This document shows, in pieces, positions 17,716 through 26,718 of a stretch of DNA of 64,000 bases; position 1 is the stretch's first letter; every line of letters starts with the position of its first letter. The stretch covers positions 310,001-374,000 of the forward strand of contig CANLTZ010000002.1 of the NCBI GenBank assembly GCA_947494145.1, read 5' to 3'. The stretch comes from an uncultured Jannaschia sp. Its GTDB lineage: Bacteria > Pseudomonadota > Alphaproteobacteria > Rhodobacterales > Rhodobacteraceae. A model generated the notes under the pieces. It was not told where the DNA came from. It saw nothing but the letters and a program-made list of their open reading frames with translations, and searched no databases. Both the position numbers and the translations under genes were made by a program.

Positions 17716-20700
17716 TCAGGCATTTGGCAGGCGCAAAACAACATTTCGCCCGCCGCGCTGATAGCTGAGCTCGCTTTCCCCGATGGCCGTCACGCGGCCC
17801 CGGTCAAGCCGGTCGCCCACCTCCACCTTGACGTAGCGTCCATTGCCCAGCCGGACGAGCGCGCGGCGCGATTGCGGCTGACCATAGACACCGATCAGGT
17901 TGATGCGGTTGAGACGCAGCACGTTCTCATCCGTGGCGGCGCGGGCCACGGCGTTTCCGGGTGAGCGCGTGGCCTGCTGCTGGCCGCGATCGACCTCGCG
18001 GGCGGGTGGGGTGCGGGCGGCTGCGGCGGCTTGCTCACGACGTTGCGTCACGATCTGGGCCGCAACCCGCTCGACCCCTCGGGGGCGGATACTGGGCCGC
18101 ACAGATTGCGCGATAGCCAAGCCAGAGGCCGGGCCCGATTCGGTCTGCTGCGCGGCGAGGGCTGCGGCTGCATCTTCCTGACGGCTGGCAAGGGACGCCG
18201 CGGCGGCCTGCTGCGCGGCCAGGACGGCTGCATCTAACTCGGCCTGTTCAGCGGCCACGGCTGCGGCGGATGCAGCAGCCGCGGCGGAGGCCGCCTGGGC
18301 GGCGGCGCGGGCCTCATCATCTAGTTGCTGTTGGGTCGTGGCGCTTTCGGGGCGCGGCACGGGGCGCAGCCGCGAAAGGGCGGCGCGAACGGGGTCGTCT
18401 TCGACCACCTCTTCCACGGTGTCGGCTTCGGCAGCAGCGGGCAGCGCCTGCACGTCGACATCGGTGGGCCGTTCGACCGGGCGGACGCGCGACAGCACTT
18501 CGCGCCGGGCCAGTTCTTCGTCCGAGAAAGCATCGGTATCTGCGGATATGACGGCGCCCCCGCGGGGCACAGGCATCACGTCGGGCCGACCCGACACAAC
18601 CACATAACCGCCAGGTGCCAGGGTTCCGTCAACGCTGGCGGCAACCAACTGGATTTCGGCGTCGGGTTCTGGCGCGGTGCCGTCTGCTTCGACCGGCGTC
18701 TGCGTGTCTGCGGGCGCTGGAAGGGTACGCGGCGCGAAAGCGTCGGATGGCGGGATGGCCAATGGCAGGGTCACCGTGTCGCTTTCCACGGCGACGGGGG
18801 CGATGGCCACAAGCGACACGTCTTCAACGGTATCGGGTCGCGGCGCGGCCGCTTGGGCATCGGGCGCGACGAACAGGCCTGCGGCCTCGAAGCTTTCGGC
18901 TTCTGCCTCGGCCGAGGGCAAGGGTGGTTGGTTTGCGGCAAGTTCTTCGTCGGTGGCGCCGGGCAGGGGGACAGGGGGCGCCACCAGATCGGGAACGGAC
19001 ACGCCCGCAGGCACTGGGCTATCGCCGGATTCAGGCAACAGGATCGCTACGTCTTCGTCTGCGGGCAGCCCCGGTGCGACGGCTGCATCTCCGGTGACCG
19101 GGCCGGGCCCGGTGGGCGGCAACAGCGCGGCTGTGTCGGTGGCGACGGGTGCGGGCGCTTCGATTTCTGCCTCGGCATCGCCCGCCGGGGTCAGTTCGGT
19201 GGCGGGCGGAAGATCGACCCGCGCTGCGTTCGCGATCTGGTCTGAGGGGCTGGCTGGGTCAGTGAAGGCCGACCAAAGCCCAATGCCGCCCAGAACGGCC
19301 AACAGGCCGAGCGTCATATAGAGCCCGCCGCGTGCCCCCGACCGCTTGGCGGGGCTGCCCGCGACTTCGTCCCGGGCAAGACCCGGCAACGCAAGAGCCG
19401 CTGCCTCTGAAGCCCGTGCCTCGGCTGCGGCTTCGAACTTCGCGATCTCGTCTGTATTTTCCTGAGCGCTCTTCTTGCGGCTTACGCGACCCAGAAGCCC
19501 TGCCAGGAGGTCCGTGCGCCGCGTGTCTTCATCCGGCAAGGGCGGCAGGTCGACCTTCGCTTCAGAAGTCGCGCCTTGGGCGAATCTCGGTACTTTGGTG
19601 GCCGCAGGTTTCGCATCCAGTTTGGGCGGCGTCGCGGCGGTTTCGCCTGGGCGGGTCAGACGCGGCTGGATCCGATCAAGCGTCGGCGTCGTGGGCAGCG
19701 GCGGCGCGGACTTGTCCTTACGATTGCTGCTGAAAGACGGGGTCGGCGAAGTCTCGGCCTTGGTGGGTTTGCCCAGCACAGGCTCGGCGCGCTGCGCGGG
19801 TTCTTCGGCCTGCGGCGTCACCTCTGACGGGAGTTCGACATCCGGCGTGGCGGGCTCTGGCGCCTTGACTGCCTGCGTGGGCTTGTCGCTAACACTGCTA
19901 GGGGTGGCGGGCGCCGCTTTCGACTGCCCATCGGTCACTACCGGCGCGGGTGCCTTGGCGATCGGCGCAGCGGCCTTGGGGCGTTCATCAATGATGATGG
20001 GCTTCGGCGCTCTGGGCGTGACGGGCATCGGCTCTGATGGCTTGGCGACCGTTTCGGGTGCCGCAGGTTTGGGCGCTTCAACTGGGGTTTTCATCGCAGG
20101 CGGCTCAGATGCCTTGGCGACGGGCACAGGTTTCGGCGGCTCTGCCTTGGCGCGGGGTGGCGGTGTCGGCGCGGCCATGCGCGGCTGCACCATGCTTTCC
20201 ACCGGGGGCAGCTTCATTGCCGCAGGCGCGGGCGTTGCTGGCTTTTCGATGCGCGGCACGGGCTTGATGGCGAAGTCATCGCCCAGATCAAGCTCTAGCC
20301 GTTCACCTTTCAGCAATTCGGGTGCGATCCCGGTGGGGCCGAAATTTGGCAAGCCGGGATAGATCGGATCATCCGGGTTGGCCACCAGCGCCACCGGGCG
20401 GAAGCCGAAATCAGCGGCGAAGGTTTCAGCCTCCAACAACGTCTCAAGGGCGACCACTGCAACTTGCAGCCGGTCGCCCTTCTGAATGTAGTCAAAGGCG
20501 AGGTCTTCGACCGCATAGGGCGTGCGACCCCGCAGCAGGGAGCGAATGGTTTCTTCCGGGCGGCGGTCGTCGCGTTCCAGCGATGTGAACAGAAGCTGGC
20601 TGTCCGGCAGGATCAGGATCGAGGTGAAGTCACCTCCGACCCGGTCGATGGCCCGGTCGCGCAGCTTGCCGAGACGCTTGGCCATGTCCGGCGCGTCGAG

Positions 20701-20805
20701 CCGCACCTTTCCTTCGCGCATCCAGTGCCCCGGCGCCGCATCCGCAGCGCGCCACAGGACGGAAATGGCATCCAAAGAGAGGTCGAGCGCGATATTGGGT
20801 GTCAT
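17716..20805 (-). CDS. Large membrane protein: PilM/GspL-like head, Pro/Ala linker, PilP-like tail (1029 aa)
   Basis: The N-terminal 170 or so residues (starting MTPNIALDLSLDAISVLWRA, with LLRGRTPYAVEDLAFDY) look like the actin-fold cytoplasmic part of GspL/PilM. Residues about 175-460 are low-complexity Pro/Ala/Lys. One membrane helix lies at about 494-513 (LYMTLGLLAVLGGIGLWSAF). A long acidic Pro/Ala periplasmic linker follows, with an Ala/Gln-rich possible coiled coil around 840-900. The last 65 residues (INLIGVYG, then RRALVRLGNGRYVKVEVGDRL and RVTAIGESEL) resemble the PilP/GspC homology region. Homologues are sometimes mislabelled translation initiation factor 2 because of composition. 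No other secretion or pilus gene is adjacent. The domain calls are by eye. Confidence 0.75.
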   Translation of the reverse strand: MTPNIALDLSLDAISVLWRAADAAPGHWMREGKVRLDAPDMAKRLGKLRDRAIDRVGGDFTSILILPDSQLLFTSLERDDRRPEETIRSLLRGRTPYAVEDLAFDYIQKGDRLQVAVVALETLLEAETFAADFGFRPVALVANPDDPIYPGLPNFGPTGIAPELLKGERLELDLGDDFAIKPVPRIEKPATPAPAAMKLPPVESMVQPRMAAPTPPPRAKAEPPKPVPVAKASEPPAMKTPVEAPKPAAPETVAKPSEPMPVTPRAPKPIIIDERPKAAAPIAKAPAPVVTDGQSKAAPATPSSVSDKPTQAVKAPEPATPDVELPSEVTPQAEEPAQRAEPVLGKPTKAETSPTPSFSSNRKDKSAPPLPTTPTLDRIQPRLTRPGETAATPPKLDAKPAATKVPRFAQGATSEAKVDLPPLPDEDTRRTDLLAGLLGRVSRKKSAQENTDEIAKFEAAAEARASEAAALALPGLARDEVAGSPAKRSGARGGLYMTLGLLAVLGGIGLWSAFTDPASPSDQIANAARVDLPPATELTPAGDAEAEIEAPAPVATDTAALLPPTGPGPVTGDAAVAPGLPADEDVAILLPESGDSPVPAGVSVPDLVAPPVPLPGATDEELAANQPPLPSAEAEAESFEAAGLFVAPDAQAAAPRPDTVEDVSLVAIAPVAVESDTVTLPLAIPPSDAFAPRTLPAPADTQTPVEADGTAPEPDAEIQLVAASVDGTLAPGGYVVVSGRPDVMPVPRGGAVISADTDAFSDEELARREVLSRVRPVERPTDVDVQALPAAAEADTVEEVVEDDPVRAALSRLRPVPRPESATTQQQLDDEARAAAQAASAAAAASAAAVAAEQAELDAAVLAAQQAAAASLASRQEDAAAALAAQQTESGPASGLAIAQSVRPSIRPRGVERVAAQIVTQRREQAAAAARTPPAREVDRGQQQATRSPGNAVARAATDENVLRLNRINLIGVYGQPQSRRALVRLGNGRYVKVEVGDRLDRGRVTAIGESELSYQRGGRNVVLRLPNA

Positions 20806-20898
20806 GCGAAACGCCTACACGAATGGACCGCCCGGCGCGAGGGCCGAACATATTGATGCCATAGTCTAGGGCAGGATGCCGCCCATGGAAAGAAGGGC

Positions 20899-21783
20899 TC
20901 AGGACGCGTTCAGCAGATCTTCGGTATCGTCCAGCAGGCTATCTTGCCACGCTACGTCACGGACCGGGTCGGCAGGTTGGGCGATGACGCCGGCCCAATC
21001 GCGCATCGTGCCTGTTTCCGTTCCTTCTTTGTCCATCAGCATCCGGGCAAGGACGGCGCCGGATTGGGTCGCCGTACTGACACCGGGCAGCAGGAAACGG
21101 GTCAGCGGCAGGATGTGGTTCCAGGCGAAGCGCTCGGCTGCGCCGCGGTCGCGGGCCAAGCCCGTACCTGGCATAAGACCGGGGTCTAGGATGAACCAGC
21201 GGCGATCCGGGTCGCGGCGCGCCAAGGCCAGCGCCGCGCCGATCTGCGCCATCTTGGAGGTCGCGTAGCGGTCCCGGTCGCCTTGCGCCCCGTCATCGCC
21301 AACACCTTCGGCCATGGTGACCGCATCGACCTTACGGCCCCCCTTGAAGCCAAGCATCTTGGCGATCCGCTCGTTTGGGTCATGGGTGCCGCTACCTGTG
21401 GTGACGACCCGCGCCCCAAGGACAAGATGCGGGCGGATTGCGCGCAGAAGCGCCATATGCGCCAGATAGTTGACTGCAAAATCGGTTTCGATGCCGTCTG
21501 GTGTTTTCGTCCGCCCACCAGTGACCTGAATGCCAGCATTGAAGGCGAGGCCATCCAAAGGACCCTTCTGGGCCGCGACGCGAGCAAAGGAGCGAACGGC
21601 TGAGAGCCGGGTCATATCGAGGGGCAGGGCGGTAATGCGGTCTTGTGGCAGGTCCGAAAGACGTGGGTCATCCGGATCGCGTGCGCCGATGACGAGCTTG
21701 GCGCTCGGGTCAGAGGCCAGGAGGGCCCGGGCCGCGGCATGGCCCAGGCCGCCCGTAGCGCCGGTCATAAGATAGGTTTTCAT
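20899..21783 (-). CDS. Short-chain dehydrogenase/reductase (294 aa)
   Basis: A Rossmann-fold NAD(P)-dependent oxidoreductase of the SDR family, nearest to the retinol dehydrogenase/protochlorophyllide reductase-like group. The cofactor loop is TGATGGLGHAAA (residues 7-18), the NAG motif is at FNAGIQ, and the catalytic pair is Y173 and K177 (YATSK). The start at 21783 has GGAG 9 nt upstream; an ATG at 21798 is an alternative. A perfect palindrome lies just upstream, so the gene is probably repressed by a dedicated regulator. Substrate unknown. Confidence 0.88.
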   Translation of the reverse strand: MKTYLMTGATGGLGHAAARALLASDPSAKLVIGARDPDDPRLSDLPQDRITALPLDMTRLSAVRSFARVAAQKGPLDGLAFNAGIQVTGGRTKTPDGIETDFAVNYLAHMALLRAIRPHLVLGARVVTTGSGTHDPNERIAKMLGFKGGRKVDAVTMAEGVGDDGAQGDRDRYATSKMAQIGAALALARRDPDRRWFILDPGLMPGTGLARDRGAAERFAWNHILPLTRFLLPGVSTATQSGAVLARMLMDKEGTETGTMRDWAGVIAQPADPVRDVAWQDSLLDDTEDLLNAS

Positions 21784-21799
21784 GCCCGAGGTCTCCATT

Positions 21800-21840
21800 T
21801 GATACGGTATACGGTCTAAAATGATACGAACATCGTATCA
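21800..21840 (-). promoter_or_regulatory. Operator: perfect palindrome upstream of the SDR gene
   Basis: TGATACGA (21822-21829) and TCGTATCA (21833-21840) are a perfect inverted repeat around ACA. A third half-site, TGATACGG, is at 21800-21807, giving two half-sites in one orientation and one in the other. The array lies 17-57 bp before the SDR start codon, where a repressor would block transcription. The form fits a TetR- or GntR-type site. Confidence 0.6.
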
Positions 21841-22107
21841 ATGGGCATCCCGGGGCGGAAGTCGCGGCGTTGGAACTTGACAGGCAAGGCGTACGACGCG
21901 ACCGGGCGGCGCCATTGCCTGCCAGGCGCAAAGGAACCGGCCCATCACGGGCCCGATGCTTTGGCCGCCGATTACATCTCTTTTAGGGCGTCAGAAGATG
22001 TAACGGCCGCAATACGCCACCGGACTACGGCACGGTCAGCAGACCGCAACCTGCGAAGGGCAGACTTACCGTGGCGCCGGGGCGTTAGTGCAGGCTATCC
22101 AAGCGGC
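21841..22107. other. Gene-free region with a long-spaced inverted repeat
   Basis: Between the SDR operator and the end of serS I see no supported gene; open frames here lack family resemblance. It holds TTACATCT (21972-21979) and AGATGTAA (21996-22003), a perfect 8-bp inverted repeat with a 16-nt spacer, flanked by imperfect GGCCG/CGGCC. It could be a regulator site or an RNA hairpin in the serS 3' end. Confidence 0.35.
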
Positions 22108-23400
22108 TTATACCAACTCACCCTCGGCTGTCAGCGTCAGCTTACCGCCCAACCAAGGCCCAAGTGCTTCGGGCAGCACCACAGACCCATCCGCCTGCTG
22201 GCCATTTTCCAGCACCGCAATCAAACACCGTCCCACGGCCAGGCCGGATCCGTTGAGCGTATGGACGAAATCTGGTTTGCCCCCGGCGCTCGGTTTGAAC
22301 CGTGCATTCATTCGCCGTGCCTGGAAGTCGCCCGTGGTCGAACAGCTCGAAATCTCGCGGTAGGTCCCCTGGCCTGGCAGCCAGACTTCGATGTCGTGGG
22401 TTCGCTTGGCGCCGAAGCCCATATCGCCGGTGCAGAGCACAATCGTGCGATAGGGCAGACCCAACCGCTCCAGGATGTCTTCGGCACAGCGCGTCATTCG
22501 GTCCAACTCAGCGCGGCTTTGATCCGGATGCACGACCGACACCATTTCCACCTTCTCGAACTGGTGCTGGCGCAGCATTCCCGCCGTGTCGCGCCCGGCC
22601 GATCCGGCCTCGGAGCGGAAGCAGAGCGTATGGGCCACCATGCGCCGCGGCAGATCGGCCTCGGCCAGCACATCGCCCGCCACCGAATAAGTCAGTGTCA
22701 CCTCGCTTGTGGGGATCAGCCAATAGCCTTCGCGGGTCAGAAAGCTTTCATCGCCGAATTTTGGCAGCTTGTCGGTGCCCAGCATCGCGTCGTCACGCAC
22801 CAGGACGGGCGTCATATGTTCCGTCAGGCCGTTTTCAGTCACATGGGTGTCGAGCATGAACTGCGCCAAGCCCCGGTGGATGCGTGCCACCGCGCCGCGC
22901 AGCATCACGAAGCGCGAGCCCGACAGCTTCGCGGCCGTCTCGAAATCCATGCCGGGGACGACGCCTGGGATCTCGAAATGCTCCAGGGCCTTGAAACCCA
23001 TCTCGCGGGGTGTGCCCCAGCGATTGACCTCCTGATTATCGGCCTCGTCGGCGCCGTCGGGCACGTCCGCATCTGGTAGGTTGGGGATTTCCAGCAGCGC
23101 GTCGCGCAACGCGGTATCCGCTTCGCGGACCTCTTCCTCCAGCCGGGCGATTTCATCCTTTTTAGAAGCCACCAAAGCACGCAGGCGTTCGAACTCCGCC
23201 TCGTCACCACGGCCCTTGGCGGCGCCCACTTCCTTCGAGGCCGCATTACGTTCAGCCAAGGCGGCTTCGGCGGCGGTAACCTTGGCGCGCCGGGCTTCAT
23301 CCAATGCCAGCAGGTCGGACGACATCGGCGCAAGCCCCCGGCGGGCGAGGGCGGCGTCGAACGCGGCCGGATCGTCGCGGATGGTGCGGATGTCATGCAT
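22108..23400 (-). CDS. serS: Seryl-tRNA synthetase (430 aa)
   Basis: Class II aminoacyl-tRNA synthetase that charges tRNA-Ser (and tRNA-Sec where present). The N-terminal long coiled-coil arm (about residues 30-100, rich in Lys/Glu/Ala) contacts the tRNA. Class II motif 2 is visible as [20 protein letters not shown] and motif 3 as [34 protein letters not shown] at 23400 is the family-typical start; the 57 residues encoded upstream in frame are not homologous. The gene is divergent from the yajC operon. Confidence 0.97.
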   Translation of the reverse strand: MHDIRTIRDDPAAFDAALARRGLAPMSSDLLALDEARRAKVTAAEAALAERNAASKEVGAAKGRGDEAEFERLRALVASKKDEIARLEEEVREADTALRDALLEIPNLPDADVPDGADEADNQEVNRWGTPREMGFKALEHFEIPGVVPGMDFETAAKLSGSRFVMLRGAVARIHRGLAQFMLDTHVTENGLTEHMTPVLVRDDAMLGTDKLPKFGDESFLTREGYWLIPTSEVTLTYSVAGDVLAEADLPRRMVAHTLCFRSEAGSAGRDTAGMLRQHQFEKVEMVSVVHPDQSRAELDRMTRCAEDILERLGLPYRTIVLCTGDMGFGAKRTHDIEVWLPGQGTYREISSCSTTGDFQARRMNARFKPSAGGKPDFVHTLNGSGLAVGRCLIAVLENGQQADGSVVLPEALGPWLGGKLTLTAEGELV

Positions 23401-23561
23401 GGGTCCAAACCTCTGGGTGTGTCGTGAGCGCGACATGCCACAGCGCCGACCGCAGGGCCAGTGGTTGCGCCTGCGCCTTGCGCCCCCCAGATGGCCCCAG
23501 TAGGTTGCCGCGACTTCGACAAGAGGGGCGCGCCGACGCTCCAACGACACAGGGACCAGAC

Positions 23562-23882
23562 ATGTTCGCAACCCCCGCCTACGCCCAATCCGCCGGAGGC
23601 GCAGCCGCCGGTATCGGCAGCTTCATTCCGCTGATCCTGATCTTCGCGATCATGTATTTCCTTCTGATCCGTCCGCAGCAGAAGAAGCTGAAGGAACACA
23701 AGGCCATGGTCGAGGCCCTGCGCCGCGGTGACCAAGTGGTCACCCAAGGCGGGCTGATCGGCAAGGTATCCAAGGTGAAGGACGACGGGGAGCTTGAGGT
23801 GGAAATTGCCGACGGCGTGAAAGTCCGCGTCGTGCGTTCCACTATCGCGCAGGTCCTGTCCAAGACCGACCCGGCGACCTGA
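23562..23882 (+). CDS. yajC: Sec translocon accessory protein YajC (106 aa)
   Basis: A small single-pass membrane protein that associates with SecDF. The N-terminus is short and periplasmic, the membrane helix is about residues 18-37 ([20 protein letters not shown]), and the conserved cytoplasmic part is [20 protein letters not shown] followed by [11 protein letters not shown]. The ATG at 23562 is chosen by homology. It is followed 1 bp later by secD. Confidence 0.96.
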   Translation: MFATPAYAQSAGGAAAGIGSFIPLILIFAIMYFLLIRPQQKKLKEHKAMVEALRRGDQVVTQGGLIGKVSKVKDDGELEVEIADGVKVRVVRSTIAQVLSKTDPAT

Positions 23883-23883
23883 C

Positions 23884-25548
23884 ATGCTCCAGATCGCGCT
23901 CTGGAAGCGGCTGACGATCATTCTGGTCTGTCTGTTGGGTCTGTCGCTGGCCATGCCCAACCTATTCTATGACCGAGTTGAGCGGCACAACGATGCCATC
24001 GACTCCATGGAGCGCGGCGCCGTGCCAACGCCCGAACTGGAAGCGGCGATGGCCGAATGGCCGGGTTTCCTTCCCTCAAGCCTCGTCAATCTGGGCCTCG
24101 ATCTGCGCGGCGGCGCCCATCTTTTGGCCGAAGTGCAGCTTGCGGACGTCTATGCCAGCCGCATCGACGGCTACTGGCCCGACATACGCGATACGCTCCG
24201 CGACCTGCGCCCCCAGATCGGCACCATCCGCCTCCAAGAGGGTTCCCTGGGCGAACTTCGCGTCCGCATTGGTGAGCCCGCCGCGCTGCAAGTGGCTGTG
24301 GATGCCGTGCGTGAATTGGCCCGCCCCATCCAGACGCTGACCGGCGTTGGCCAGACCGATATCTCCGTCACCGGACAGGGCGATATCGTCACCGTCACCC
24401 TGTCGGAGGCGGAGCAAGCCGCTACCGACGAACGCACCATGCAGCAATCGCTGGAGATCATCCGCCGCCGCGTGGATGAAGCCGGCACCCGCGAACCTAC
24501 CATCCAGCGCCAGGGCACGGACCGCATCCTTATCCAGGTGCCCGGTATCGGGTCTGCCCAGGAATTGAAGGAACTGATCGGCACAACCGCGCGCCTAACG
24601 TTCCACGATGTGGTCAGCAGCGGTGTCAGCGGCGATACCCGCGTCGACCCGGACCAACTTCTGATCGAAGATCTTGAATCACCAGGCATCTTTTACATCC
24701 TGCAACGCACGCCCGTCGTGACGGGCGACGACCTGGTGGATAGCCAGCCGTCCTTCGACCAGAACGGCAACCCCGTCGTTACCTTCCGCTTCAACCCCAG
24801 TGGCGCGCGCGACTTTGGGGTCTACACATCTGAAAATATCGGCCGCCCCTTCGCCATCGTCTTAGATGACAAGGTCGTCACGGCCCCCGTCATCCAGTCT
24901 GCCATCACTGGAGGTTCGGGCCAAATCTCCGGTCGGTTCAGCGTCGAGGAAACCAATCGCCTGGCCATCTTGCTGCGTGCGGGGGCCCTGCCTGCCGAAA
25001 TGACCTTCCTCGAAGAACGCACCATCGGCCCCGAACTGGGCCAGGACAGTATCGATGCCGGCCAGGTCGCGGCCCTTGTGGCCATGGGGGCGGTCGTGGT
25101 CTTCATGGTGCTCAGCTATGGGCTGTTCGGGGCTTTCGCCACCGTGGCTTTGGGCATCAACGTGGCGCTTATCTTCGGCTTTCTCAGCCTCATCGGCGGT
25201 ACGCTAACCCTTCCTGGCATCGCCGGAATCGTGCTGACCATCGGTATGGCGGTGGACGCCAACGTGCTGGTGTTTGAGCGTATCCGCGAAGAACTCAAGA
25301 CTGCAAAGGGCCCGGCGCGTGCGATTGAGCTGGGCTATGAACGCGCCCTTTCCGCCATCGTGGACGCCAACATCACCACCTTCATCATCGCGACCATCCT
25401 GTTCACCCTGGGCTCAGGCCCGGTCAGGGGCTTTGCGGTGACGCTGGGCATCGGCATTCTCACCTCGGTCTTCACGGCCATCTTCGTCACACGGCTGCTT
25501 ATCGTGATCTGGTTCGAACGCCGCCGCCCCAAGCAGATCGAGGTCTGA
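23884..25548 (+). CDS. secD: Protein translocase subunit SecD (554 aa)
   Basis: SecD and SecF use the proton gradient to pull exported proteins through SecYEG from the periplasmic side. A first membrane helix (about 9-27) precedes the large periplasmic domain, which includes the conserved GLDLRGGAHLL segment. Five more helices form the C-terminal RND-like bundle with GIAGIVLTIGMAVDANVLVFERIREE, the proton-pathway motif. Length is normal for alphaproteobacteria. It lies 3 bp before secF. Confidence 0.97.
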   Translation: MLQIALWKRLTIILVCLLGLSLAMPNLFYDRVERHNDAIDSMERGAVPTPELEAAMAEWPGFLPSSLVNLGLDLRGGAHLLAEVQLADVYASRIDGYWPDIRDTLRDLRPQIGTIRLQEGSLGELRVRIGEPAALQVAVDAVRELARPIQTLTGVGQTDISVTGQGDIVTVTLSEAEQAATDERTMQQSLEIIRRRVDEAGTREPTIQRQGTDRILIQVPGIGSAQELKELIGTTARLTFHDVVSSGVSGDTRVDPDQLLIEDLESPGIFYILQRTPVVTGDDLVDSQPSFDQNGNPVVTFRFNPSGARDFGVYTSENIGRPFAIVLDDKVVTAPVIQSAITGGSGQISGRFSVEETNRLAILLRAGALPAEMTFLEERTIGPELGQDSIDAGQVAALVAMGAVVVFMVLSYGLFGAFATVALGINVALIFGFLSLIGGTLTLPGIAGIVLTIGMAVDANVLVFERIREELKTAKGPARAIELGYERALSAIVDANITTFIIATILFTLGSGPVRGFAVTLGIGILTSVFTAIFVTRLLIVIWFERRRPKQIEV

Positions 25549-25551
25549 CCC

Positions 25552-26718
25552 ATGCGCCTTCGCCTCGTCCCGCAGGAAACTAATTTCGACTTCTTCCGCT
25601 TTCGGAAGGTCACGTTCGGCGGCTCTATCATTGCCATGCTGGCCTCTATCGCCATTTGGCTGGCTGTGGGCCTCAATTTCGGGATCGACTTCCTGGGCGG
25701 CACCACCATCCGCGCCGACAGCAAGAACCCGGTCGTCGTGGCCGAATATCGCGATGCGCTGGCGCCCCTGGGCCTGGGCGATGTCACCATCACCGAGGTC
25801 AATGACCCGACCTTTGACGAAGACCAATTCGTGGCCCAGATTCGCATCCAGGCCCAAGAAGGCGCGGAATCCGTCACGCCCGAAACCATCGCCATTGTTG
25901 AAGAAGCCCTGGGCAGCCGCGTCGGCGGGCAAGTGCTTTTGTCTTTCACCAGTAGCCAATCCCTTGATGATGTCGCCTCGGGCCTCGTCGCAGCGGGCAC
26001 CCCGGCCGAGGTCCTGGACGATACCATCGCCTTGGCAGAAGGCCTGCCGCTGGGCACGCATGACACGGTCCGCGCGCAATTGCTGGAAATCGCGCCCGAC
26101 GCCACGCTGATTGATTTCGCCTTCGAAGACTTTGTCTTCGCGTCGGTCGAATCTGTGGGGCCCAAGGTTTCGGGCGAACTGATCGTGGCGGCTCTTCTGG
26201 CGGTCAGCGCGTCGCTCGCGGCGATCCTGTTCTATATCTGGCTGCGGTTTGAGTGGCAGTTTTCCGTCGGCGCCATCGCGGCGCTGGTCCATGACGTCGT
26301 GTTGACCATCGGTATTTTCAGCCTGCTCCAAATTCGGTTCGACCTGGCCACCATCGCCGCGATCCTTACGATCATCGGCTATTCGATCAACGATACCGTG
26401 GTGCTGTTCGACCGCCTGCGCGAGAACCTCATCAAGTTCAAGAAGACCCCGCTGCAGGAAGTCATGAACCGGTCCACCAACGAAACGCTCAGCCGGACCT
26501 TGATGACTTCGGGCACCACGTTGCTGGCGCTTTTGGCCCTGCTGATCCTTGGTGGAGACGTCATCCGCGGCTTCGTCTTCGCCATCTTCTGGGGGGTGAT
26601 CGTGGGCACCTATTCGTCGGTCTATGTGGCCAAGAACGTGGTGCTGATGCTGGGCATCGACCGCGACCCAAAGAAGCCCACCGACGCGGGTACGCAATTT
26701 GCCGACATAGATGCCTGA
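25552..26718 (+). CDS. secF: Protein translocase subunit SecF (388 aa)
   Basis: Partner of SecD. It has a first helix (about residues 22-42), the FGIDFLGGTTIR motif, a periplasmic domain and five C-terminal helices with TIIGYSINDTVVLFDRLREN, the conserved proton-pathway segment. At 388 residues it is about 60-70 longer than Escherichia coli SecF; the extra part seems to lie in the periplasmic domain at about 95-165 (acidic, with VTPETIAIVEEALG and TPAEVLDDTIALAEGL). The stop overlaps the start of the TauE gene by 8 bp. Confidence 0.96.
   Translation: MRLRLVPQETNFDFFRFRKVTFGGSIIAMLASIAIWLAVGLNFGIDFLGGTTIRADSKNPVVVAEYRDALAPLGLGDVTITEVNDPTFDEDQFVAQIRIQAQEGAESVTPETIAIVEEALGSRVGGQVLLSFTSSQSLDDVASGLVAAGTPAEVLDDTIALAEGLPLGTHDTVRAQLLEIAPDATLIDFAFEDFVFASVESVGPKVSGELIVAALLAVSASLAAILFYIWLRFEWQFSVGAIAALVHDVVLTIGIFSLLQIRFDLATIAAILTIIGYSINDTVVLFDRLRENLIKFKKTPLQEVMNRSTNETLSRTLMTSGTTLLALLALLILGGDVIRGFVFAIFWGVIVGTYSSVYVAKNVVLMLGIDRDPKKPTDAGTQFADIDA

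Noticed and set aside
21841-23079. 412-codon plus-strand frame starting right after the SDR operator, considered as a TetR regulator
   Set aside because: The translation has no helix-turn-helix and most of it lies opposite serS.
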